Shown here: in pieces, positions 9,040 to 16,011 of the stretch
Layout: each line of letters begins with the position of its first letter
How positions within the stretch are numbered: the stretch's first letter is position 1
Origin: Fictibacillus terranigra
Lineage (GTDB): Bacteria; Bacillota; Bacilli; Bacillales; Fictibacillaceae
Assembly: GCF_030412265.1 (NCBI RefSeq)
Contig: NZ_JAUHLN010000002.1
Coordinates: forward strand, 1,240,001 to 1,304,000
DNA: 64,000 bases
Reading direction: 5' to 3'
Notes under the pieces: generated by a model
Database searches by the model: none
The model's input: the letters and a program-made list of their open reading frames with translations, nothing else
What the model was told of the DNA's origin: nothing
Position numbers and translations under genes: made by a program

Positions 9040-10239
9040 TTAGACCTTTAAAACACTTTCCACATGTTGAAAAGCCTGTTCAAAGTCCGCAATAATATCT
9101 TCGATGTCTTCTATGCCGCAGGAGATGCGGATCAATCCTTCAGGAATTCCCATCGCCGCCCGTTCTTCCGGTGTACATTCCACGTGGCTTGTGGTACGTG
9201 CAGGCCCGACCGTTGTTTCCACAGCGCCGAGATTGGCCGCACGGTTCGCAAATTGCAATTTTGGAAGCAGGTCCCTGACCGTTTCGACGCCTCCTTTTAC
9301 CGCAAAGCTGAGCATTCCGCCAAATCCCTTCATCTGCTTTTTCGCAATTTCATGGTTTGGATGGGTCTCAAGCCCTGGATAGTAGACTCCTTCTACTAAT
9401 TCTTGTGTTTGCAGGAACTTAGCAAGCGCCATTGCATTTTCGCTTTGCTGACGTACACGCAGGTGAAGGGTCTTCATACCCCTCAAGAGGAGGTACGCCG
9501 CCATCGGATCCATCGTAGCTCCGTTTATTTCACGGAAATGGTAGATTTTTTCCACCAATTCTTCCGGCCCGCAGACTACTCCTCCAAGCGCATCCGCATG
9601 TCCTCCCAGGAATTTGGTCGCACTATGGATGACTAAATCTGCTCCGAGAGCGAGCGGATTCTGGTTGATTGGTGTTCCGAACGTATTGTCTACCACCACT
9701 AACGCACCAGCTTCACGGCCAGCTTTCGCCATCCTCTCAATGTCTGTAATTTTAACCGTTGGATTGGTTGGTGTTTCCAAATAGAGAATGCTGCAGCCTT
9801 TTGCTACTTCTTTTTCAATCTGTTCATGGTTGCCGGTTTCACATAACACAACCTCGACCTGCTGGCGGGGGAGGAACTCGGTAAATATTTTGTTTGTTCC
9901 GCCATAGGTATCTTTGATGGAGACGATTCGGTCACCAGGCACTAAAAAAGTAGAAAGTGTATTGCTGATCGCAGCCATTCCTGTTGAAAAACTCGTAGCC
10001 GCTTCGGCTCCTTCGAGAATTTTTACTTTATCTTCAAAAGCCTGGACCGTCGGATTTGTGTTTCGTCCGTAAATATGCCCTTTTTTCTTGCCGATCGCAA
10101 CATCATACCATTCATCCATATCGTCGTAGCCATACGCCACACTAAGAACGACCGGCACCTGAGTCGCCCCGTGCACCAAATACTCTTTTTCTCCTGCCCA
10201 TACAGACTTCGTTCCTGCTTTTATGTTGTGGTTTGCCAT
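9040..10239 (-). CDS. Cys/Met-metabolism PLP enzyme (cystathionine gamma-synthase/gamma-lyase family)
   Basis: A 399-residue fold-type I PLP enzyme. The phosphate-binding and substrate motifs are HIYGRNTNPTVQAFE and SFSTGMAAISNTL. PLP stacking residues are in KDTYGGTNKIF, the cofactor Asp is in VVVDNTFGTP, and the Schiff-base Lys is in IHSATKFLGGHADALGG. GLIRISCGIEDIEDIIADF closes the domain. Family members catalyse gamma- or beta-elimination or replacement on C4 amino acids. In this cluster it could remove the gamma-substituent of 2,4-diaminobutyrate or homoserine to give 2-oxobutyrate and ammonia. That is an inference. It starts 14 bases after eutC with GAGGAG upstream. Confidence 0.9.
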   Translation of the reverse strand: MANHNIKAGTKSVWAGEKEYLVHGATQVPVVLSVAYGYDDMDEWYDVAIGKKKGHIYGRNTNPTVQAFEDKVKILEGAEAATSFSTGMAAISNTLSTFLVPGDRIVSIKDTYGGTNKIFTEFLPRQQVEVVLCETGNHEQIEKEVAKGCSILYLETPTNPTVKITDIERMAKAGREAGALVVVDNTFGTPINQNPLALGADLVIHSATKFLGGHADALGGVVCGPEELVEKIYHFREINGATMDPMAAYLLLRGMKTLHLRVRQQSENAMALAKFLQTQELVEGVYYPGLETHPNHEIAKKQMKGFGGMLSFAVKGGVETVRDLLPKLQFANRAANLGAVETTVGPARTTSHVECTPEERAAMGIPEGLIRISCGIEDIEDIIADFEQAFQHVESVLKV

Positions 10240-10253
10240 GTGATCACTCCTCG

Positions 10254-11258
10254 TTAATTTTTAAAGGCTGGTACTTTGTCTTCTATTTTCAAACCAAGTC
10301 CTCGTTGCACCATTTCTTGAAAAGCGAACAAGGCGATGGCGGTATCCTGTACTCCTGTTCCGGTTAAATCACAAACCGTAATCTGTTCCTCATGCTGCCT
10401 GCCCTCTGCCTTTTTTGAAGTAAGCTCGCCGAGTTCAACGATGGGGTGTTTACGGGATAACAGTCCTTGATCAAATGCATGATGAAGTTCGCCTAACCGC
10501 TCACATTGGGCGATGGTGTCGCAAACAAGCCTGCCAGCCTGTGCCAATACTTCAGCTTCGAGTTCCTGCTTGTGCTCCGCGTCCGATCCCATCGCTGTAA
10601 TATGAATTCCGGGATGGAGCCATTCCGCTTTGATCACCGGGTCCTTGGCCGGCGTTGTCGTAATGACGGTATCGCTGTTGCGTACGACTGCCTCTGCGCT
10701 ATCGACCACTTTAACCTCAATCCCAAGCTCAGCTGACATTTCCTCTGCGTACACCTTGGCCCTTTCCTCTGACCGTCCAAAAATGAGCACCTCTTGAAAA
10801 TCCCTTACGAGCCGCAGGGCTTTTGCCTGGTATCTCGCCTGGCTTCCTGTGCCGATCACGCCCACGGTTTGTATTTTCTTTCTTGATAAATATTTGGCAG
10901 CAATGGCCCCCGCGGCAGCTGTACGAATGTCGGTAAGATAACCGTTATCCAGCAGGATTGCCTGCGGTACGCCTGTTTTTGCACTGATGAGCATCATCAA
11001 TCCGCTTCCGCTCGGAAGGCCGATCTTGTAATTGTTAAAAAATCCAGAGGACACTTTAATCGCAAACATGCCTTTCCCTTCGACATAGGCGGTTTTCACG
11101 TCCACTTCTCCGTTCTGGTCGTGAACATCGACCCTCATGATGGGAGGCATGGTTACTCTATGCTCTGCAAGATTCGTAAAACCATCCTCGACCACGGATA
11201 GAGCTTCAAGATTTAGTGAAACGTGCTGCCTCAATTCATGTTCTGTAAAAATAAACAT
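10254..11258 (-). CDS. eutC: Ornithine cyclodeaminase/mu-crystallin family protein, EutC-like
   Basis: A 334-residue NAD(P)-binding protein of the ornithine cyclodeaminase/mu-crystallin family. The dinucleotide motif is VGVIGTGSQARYQAKALRLV, with substrate-side motifs VDVKTAYVEGKGMFAIKVSS and TDIRTAAAGAIAAKYLS. EutC works with EutB to convert hydroxyectoine to ectoine in organisms that eat both compounds. That role is assigned here because doeA lies 18 bases upstream and an EutB-like dehydratase gene lies 3.6 kb upstream. An alanine dehydrogenase or cyclodeaminase role cannot be excluded from sequence alone. Confidence 0.8.
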   Translation of the reverse strand: MFIFTEHELRQHVSLNLEALSVVEDGFTNLAEHRVTMPPIMRVDVHDQNGEVDVKTAYVEGKGMFAIKVSSGFFNNYKIGLPSGSGLMMLISAKTGVPQAILLDNGYLTDIRTAAAGAIAAKYLSRKKIQTVGVIGTGSQARYQAKALRLVRDFQEVLIFGRSEERAKVYAEEMSAELGIEVKVVDSAEAVVRNSDTVITTTPAKDPVIKAEWLHPGIHITAMGSDAEHKQELEAEVLAQAGRLVCDTIAQCERLGELHHAFDQGLLSRKHPIVELGELTSKKAEGRQHEEQITVCDLTGTGVQDTAIALFAFQEMVQRGLGLKIEDKVPAFKN

Positions 11259-11276
11259 CCTGTTCTTTCACTCCCT

Positions 11277-12464
11277 TCATGTTCGTTCCAATACACCGTC
11301 CCTGATAACCAGCTGTCTTGGCAGTGAAGCAAAGGTCTCGCAGCCGTTATCTGTCACCCGGAAAGATTCGCTGGCTTCAAATCCGTATTGGTCCAGCCAG
11401 ATTCCGGGGATCAGGTGGAAGGTCATATTCGGCTGCAGAATGGTTCTGTCTCCCTTTCGGATGCTCGCCGTGTGCTCTCCCCAGTCTGGAGGATAATTTA
11501 GTCCCATCGCATAGCCGAGACGAGATTCTTTAACGATGCCGCTTTTATGTATCGTCTTTCTCCACGTCTCTTCAATTTCTTCACAGGCAATTCCCGGCTT
11601 GATCATGTCCAGGCATGCGTTCAGTCCTTCAACAACAACATCGGATAGAGCTTTGAGCCCGTCGGATGGCGGCCCGATATTTACTGTTCTCGCCAGCGGC
11701 GAATGATACCGTCTGTAGCAGCCTGCCAGTTCCAAAATGACGGAGTCTCCTTTTTTATACCTGTCATCCGTCCAGGTTAAGTGTGGAGTAGACGTTTTTT
11801 CTCCTGAAGGCAGAAGGGGCACAATGGCCGGATAGTCACCACCGAAGTTTTCGGTCCCTTTGATCTGGGTATGAAAGATCTCGGCGGCCACATCGCATTC
11901 CCTGACGCCTTCACCGATGAGCCCGATTCCTTTCATCATGGCTTTTTCCACAATTTCAGCCGCGCGTTTCATATACGTAATTTCGGCATCTGATTTTACG
12001 AGGCGAACCCAGTTCACTAATAAAGTAGCATCCTTAAATGAAGCATTGGGCAGACCCTTCTTTAGCTGTTCATAACATTTTGCCGTAAAATAATAATTGT
12101 CCATCTCCACACCGATTGAACGCTTGTCCTGCCCGATCTGCTTTAGGATATCGGCAACAAAATCCATCGGATGCAGCGTGGCCGATTGGACGTAATCATC
12201 CGGATAAGGGATCAGGTTCTCATGGTATAGCCATGACGTCGCTTTTGCTCCATTGGCATCCTGGCCGCGGCCGATCCAGATCGGCTGATCTTCGTCATTA
12301 ATGACGATCAGCATCTGATGGACATAGAACGACCATCCATCATATCCGGACAAATAGTTCATATTGGCCGGGTCAGTAATCAGGAGGACTTCTATCCCTT
12401 TCTCTGCCATGCTTTTTTTCGTTTTATAAATTCTTTCCTGATATTCGGTTGTCCCAAATGACAT
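11277..12464 (-). CDS. doeA: Ectoine hydrolase DoeA (M24 peptidase/creatinase fold)
   Basis: A 395-residue protein with the creatinase N-terminal domain (DPANMNYLSGYDGWSFYVHQ) and a pita-bread C-terminal domain. Where metallopeptidases have metal-binding Asp residues, this protein reads LELAGCYRRYHSPLARTV, so it is a non-metal member, like DoeA and creatinase. The HPMDFVADILKQIG and GLNYPPDWGEHTASIRKGD stretches also fit DoeA. DoeA opens the ectoine ring to N-acetyl-2,4-diaminobutyrate. An ORF extends upstream to 12596, but the ATG at 12464 has AGGAGGGAAGG directly before it, so it is chosen. It is the first gene of the catabolic operon. Confidence 0.85.
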   Translation of the reverse strand: MSFGTTEYQERIYKTKKSMAEKGIEVLLITDPANMNYLSGYDGWSFYVHQMLIVINDEDQPIWIGRGQDANGAKATSWLYHENLIPYPDDYVQSATLHPMDFVADILKQIGQDKRSIGVEMDNYYFTAKCYEQLKKGLPNASFKDATLLVNWVRLVKSDAEITYMKRAAEIVEKAMMKGIGLIGEGVRECDVAAEIFHTQIKGTENFGGDYPAIVPLLPSGEKTSTPHLTWTDDRYKKGDSVILELAGCYRRYHSPLARTVNIGPPSDGLKALSDVVVEGLNACLDMIKPGIACEEIEETWRKTIHKSGIVKESRLGYAMGLNYPPDWGEHTASIRKGDRTILQPNMTFHLIPGIWLDQYGFEASESFRVTDNGCETFASLPRQLVIRDGVLERT

Positions 12465-12617
12465 AGGACCTTCCCTCCTGTATTCAATTATTATTAGAAT
12501 TTTATGAATAATCAATTTATAAATCCAGTATAGAATATCAGTCATCGTTTCATCATCTGCAAAACTGTATGAAGTTTTTGTAAAAGTTTTAGTCAAATTA
12601 TCAGAATAGCTGGCACA

Positions 12618-12653
12618 ATAAAAAAAGGGCTGTCGAAATTAGACGAGCCCTTA
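12618..12653 (-). terminator. Hairpin terminator, minus strand
   Basis: AAGGGCT and AGCCCTT arms separated by 14 bases, followed on the minus strand by a run of T. It may belong to a decayed minus-strand gene between pucR and doeA. Confidence 0.6.
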
Positions 12654-12956
12654 AGGAATGTTAAATGATCTTGGAAAGTAAATACGTCCAGTGTCCGGTG
12701 GATCTCTTTTTCTCCATGAACAGTGGACATGCTGTACGATTCATCGGTTTGGTATAAATCCCTTGGGTCAGCAAAGAGAAATCCGATTCTTTTCTCATGG
12801 GAAAATTCGATTGTTGAAAATCACGCGTTGAGTCTGATTAATAGCCTGATTGCCTACATTGGAAGGGAAAGGGTGGATGACGCGCAGGAACGTCTGAAAA
12901 AACTTGAGCATGTATGGGAAAGGTTCGAGGTCTTTCATAAAAAAATAATAAATAAC

Positions 12957-12995
12957 AAAAAACAAAGACCTTGTACAAGTCTTTGTTTTTTTATT
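12957..12995. terminator. Bidirectional terminator downstream of the PucR-type gene
   Basis: Arms AAACAAAGAC and GTCTTTGTTT flank a 9-base loop, with A and T runs on both sides. It lies just after the regulator stop at 13021. Confidence 0.8.
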
Positions 12996-13020
12996 GTTTG
13001 GCTGGACTGCCGTTTACTTT

Positions 13021-14712
13021 TCACAGGATTGAGCTGGCTTCCGGCAATCCCAGCTTCCATGTTTTAATGCTGAGATCCAATAAAAATAAATCATCCGTGT
13101 CGATCAAGGAAAGCCCAGTCAGAGTCTCTATTTTACGCAGCCTGTACAACAGGGATTGCCTGTGAAGATTTAGCAGGCGAGCGGTCTGGCTCACATTTCC
13201 GTGGCATTCATTGTAGGTGGTGAATGTACCGATAAGATCCATGGTGCGCTGCTGGTCATATTGAATAAGCGGCTCGATGGCTGATACGATGATCTCTTTC
13301 ATTTCTTTGTTCTGTGCGAGCGTCAACAATACCCGGTCAACCTTTGTGTTCTCATACAGTACCCGGTGTCCTGCTCCCTTCTTATTTCTTCCAATCTGCA
13401 GAGCTGTCTTTGCCTGGTCAAATCCTTTTTTAAACCCTGCAACCTCCTCCTGATGAGCACCAATTCCCCATGAAATAATGACATCAGGCAGCAGATTCCT
13501 GAGACGCCTCTCAACCAGATCCAAAAAGTGATGCGCCGGGTTCTCATGGCTTGTCATTTCTACAAAGAGGATCAGTTTTTCTCCTTGATAGGTCATCATG
13601 ACTTCTTTTTTAAGAGATTGGGCCGCATAATTAATTTCTTCCTCAATGTAACGGATCATGCTGTCAAGCCAGTGAGCATACGAATCATAGTGCTGTTTTC
13701 TTTTTTTAAACAGCAGTTCCAGGTTCTCAGGATAGCCCGCGATACATATATAAGAGAGCTTGAGATTAAATCCGAGCAATTTTGCTCTGGATTCTGCTTG
13801 CTCGCGCGATGAGAACTCTCCCTTTGCCAATTCCTGAACAAAATCACTGCGAAGACGCATCTCTGTTTCTTCTATGGCGTTTTGCCGAGACAGCCAAAGC
13901 GCGATCGTAGTAGCTGCATGTTCGAGCACGTTCACCCGGTACTGATTTAAAAAGTCCTCGATCAAATCATTCGGGGGCAGAACAAATAAATATCCTTGTA
14001 TATCTCCTGAAGCCTTTAGTATTGGCAATTGGACAATGGTCTGACCATCCCTTTCAACGAGATGGAACTTTTGATACATCGGATCCTGTGGCAGAACAGC
14101 GTGTTCAGTAGAGATGCAATCTTTAAGATCATAGAATTTCCATCTGTCATCAGGCTCGTACGTCTCAGACCTGTCCTGGACGACTCCAGCTCTGTCCGTA
14201 ATAACGAGAGGACAGCCAATATGTTTTTGAATAAAACCGGATATTTCATTAAGACTTGTTTCCTTTAAAATCAATTGAAGGAGTTCCTGCTGAACTCTTT
14301 CAGACTTTTCCCGGTCTTTATACTGCATGTCATTGAGTGCGTGAAGTACATCTTCAATGATTGTAGAAAAACGGATTTCCCATGGAATTTCAATAATGAT
14401 AAAATTATGCTTTTCCGCCATCTGTATCACTTCTTTGGGAACATCATATATGTACCGCCCCAAAGCAATAATAAGTGCTGAAGCTTTCGATTGAATGATA
14501 TCCTCAACGAATTTTTTGAATAACAATACATCATGGCCGCACCCAATGGCTGTGCTCAGGACCACTTCATTTTTGCGGACAAAATTTTCTACAGGCATCT
14601 CAATAACAGAAATCCATTGAACATAACGCTCATTCAGGATATGGCCGCCCATTCGTACCCGGGCATTTTTCATGATCTCAAAGTTTAGTATATCTCCTAC
14701 TGACAACCTCAT
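13021..14712 (-). CDS. PucR-family transcriptional regulator
   Basis: A 563-residue regulator. The N-terminal PucR ligand domain (about residues 1-125, SVGDILNFEIM, VVLSTAIGCGHD) is followed by a GAF/GGDEF-like central region. The C-terminal HTH_30 domain reads TYNECHGNVSQTARLLNLHR then QSLLYRLRKIETLTG. PucR-type proteins activate catabolic operons in response to a metabolite. Here it sits between eutB and the doeA operon, all on the same strand, and is the obvious candidate regulator of both. AGGAGGG lies five bases before the ATG. The inducer is unknown; N-acetyl-diaminobutyrate or diaminobutyrate would be the analogy with other ectoine regulators. Confidence 0.93.
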   Translation of the reverse strand: MRLSVGDILNFEIMKNARVRMGGHILNERYVQWISVIEMPVENFVRKNEVVLSTAIGCGHDVLLFKKFVEDIIQSKASALIIALGRYIYDVPKEVIQMAEKHNFIIIEIPWEIRFSTIIEDVLHALNDMQYKDREKSERVQQELLQLILKETSLNEISGFIQKHIGCPLVITDRAGVVQDRSETYEPDDRWKFYDLKDCISTEHAVLPQDPMYQKFHLVERDGQTIVQLPILKASGDIQGYLFVLPPNDLIEDFLNQYRVNVLEHAATTIALWLSRQNAIEETEMRLRSDFVQELAKGEFSSREQAESRAKLLGFNLKLSYICIAGYPENLELLFKKRKQHYDSYAHWLDSMIRYIEEEINYAAQSLKKEVMMTYQGEKLILFVEMTSHENPAHHFLDLVERRLRNLLPDVIISWGIGAHQEEVAGFKKGFDQAKTALQIGRNKKGAGHRVLYENTKVDRVLLTLAQNKEMKEIIVSAIEPLIQYDQQRTMDLIGTFTTYNECHGNVSQTARLLNLHRQSLLYRLRKIETLTGLSLIDTDDLFLLDLSIKTWKLGLPEASSIL

Positions 14713-14855
14713 ATGAACCCTCCTGACCGCAAGATATTTCTGATTAAATTATACATATTGTTAAATATAGCACACCATCATATTGGAGGTTTTTCCTATA
14801 TTTTTTATCACAAAACGAAATCATCCTCTATATCTTGCGGAAAAGTGGAGAATTT

Positions 14856-15860
14856 TCAAGATGGTGAGTAGGAAGTAAGTACGTGCTGTATGACAGAAAG
14901 ATCAACATTATGGCCTGTGATAATGACAGCAATGGCTCCTTCCTGATCTTCTATTTTATTTCCTAATAATGCCGCGATCCCAGTACCGGCCGCTCCCTCC
15001 ATGATCATTCGATGATGATCCATCATAAAGGCCATGCTGTATGCGATCTCTTCTTCAGGAATTAATAAAACCTGGTCCATATACCTTTTCACCATTTCAA
15101 ATGTATATTGATTGTCCAGCCCTATACCTCCAAGCAAGCTGTCTGCAAGAGTATCCTTTTCTGGTAAACTTATGGGTTTTCCGGCTCTAAGGCTTTCGTA
15201 CATTACAGCGGATTCTTCCATGGAGACCCCCGTTACCCGAATGCTCCTGTCATTTGACTTTAGAGCCATACCGATGCCGGATAGCAGCCCCCCTCCGGAA
15301 AGCGGCACGATCACATCTGATAAGGATGGTATATCCTCCAGCAATTCCAAACCGATGGTACCCTGTCCAGCGATAATATACGGATCATCGAATGGCTCAA
15401 TCACGGTCAGCCCCTGCTCTTTTACTAATGCAAAGCATCTTTCGCCGGCCTCATCCTGGCTTTCTCCACAAAACTCAATGGCCGCCCCCAATCTCTTGAG
15501 CGAATCGACTTTTGCTTTCGGCACCCGGTTGGATATACAGACAGTAGCCTCAATGCCCAGCTTTTTCGCTACAAAGGCTACAGCCATTCCATGATTTCCA
15601 GTAGAATACGTTGTAATCCCTCTCTTTTTTTCTTCTTCACTTAAACTTAAAATTTTGTTCGCTGCCCCCCGGACTTTAAATGCTCCAGTATCATGAACGG
15701 TCTCCAGTTTAAGATAAACCGGCCGTCCTGTTCTTTCAGAAAGAACAAAGGATTCGACTGCAGGTGTTTTTTTAATAAGGGAACCGATTCTTTTTCTAGC
15801 TTCCAATATGTCTCGTATCGTTACTTCAGCTTGCCGGCTTGACGTTAAATTGTTATTCAT
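14856..15860 (-). CDS. eutB: Threonine dehydratase-like PLP enzyme, EutB-like
   Basis: A 334-residue fold-type II PLP enzyme of the serine/threonine dehydratase family. The Schiff-base Lys lies in DTGAFKVRGAANKI, a Ser/Asn loop in YSTGNHGMAVAFVAKKLG, and the PLP-phosphate Gly-rich loop in VPLSGGGLLSGIGMAL. It lacks the C-terminal ACT regulatory domain of biosynthetic IlvA. In ectoine utilisers EutB is a dehydratase-like enzyme acting with EutC to strip the hydroxyl of hydroxyectoine. Proximity to PucR, EutC and DoeA supports that role over ordinary threonine deamination. An upstream in-frame ATG at 15884 lacks a site, whereas GGAGGAGGG precedes the ATG at 15860. Confidence 0.82.
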   Translation of the reverse strand: MNNNLTSSRQAEVTIRDILEARKRIGSLIKKTPAVESFVLSERTGRPVYLKLETVHDTGAFKVRGAANKILSLSEEEKKRGITTYSTGNHGMAVAFVAKKLGIEATVCISNRVPKAKVDSLKRLGAAIEFCGESQDEAGERCFALVKEQGLTVIEPFDDPYIIAGQGTIGLELLEDIPSLSDVIVPLSGGGLLSGIGMALKSNDRSIRVTGVSMEESAVMYESLRAGKPISLPEKDTLADSLLGGIGLDNQYTFEMVKRYMDQVLLIPEEEIAYSMAFMMDHHRMIMEGAAGTGIAALLGNKIEDQEGAIAVIITGHNVDLSVIQHVLTSYSPS

Positions 15861-15973
15861 ATTTGTACCCTCCTCCGGTGTCAATCCTACTTCGCATTAT
15901 ATAGTAAGAATATTCTGTAATCTACTATTAAAAGTGACTAGTGAACGAATGCAGTTTTCATACAAAATGACAT

Positions 15974-16005
15974 TAAAAAAGCCGCCGGGTACTCCTCCGG
16001 CAGCT
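15974..16005 (-). terminator. Terminator of the pullulanase gene
   Basis: On the minus strand GCTGCCGG and CCGGCGGC form an 8-bp stem (one G-T pair) followed by TTTTTT, immediately after the pulA stop. Confidence 0.85.
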
Positions 16006-16011
16006 TATAGA

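Larger units (their letters stand above)
12465..13020. other. Intergenic stretch with two terminator hairpins and degraded coding traces
   Basis: The first part, next to doeA, is AT-rich and should hold the operon promoter. One hairpin lies at 12618-12653 and another at 12957-12995. Between them, short stretches on both strands look protein-like but have no proper start or are interrupted. Examples are FADPRDLYQTDESYSMSTVH on the minus strand and DDAQERLKKLEHVWERFEVF on the plus strand within an ORF from a GTG at 12723. I read this as remnants of lost genes, with low certainty. Confidence 0.4.

Noticed and set aside
12723-13067. 114-codon plus-strand ORF from a GTG
   Set aside because: It crosses a bidirectional terminator and the end of the PucR gene antisense, with no ribosome site. 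A helical stretch in it may be an old remnant, but a live gene cannot be supported.
14713-14855. Riboswitch between pucR and eutB
   Set aside because: Only AT-rich sequence with no stable paired structure was seen; control by the PucR protein is the simpler reading.
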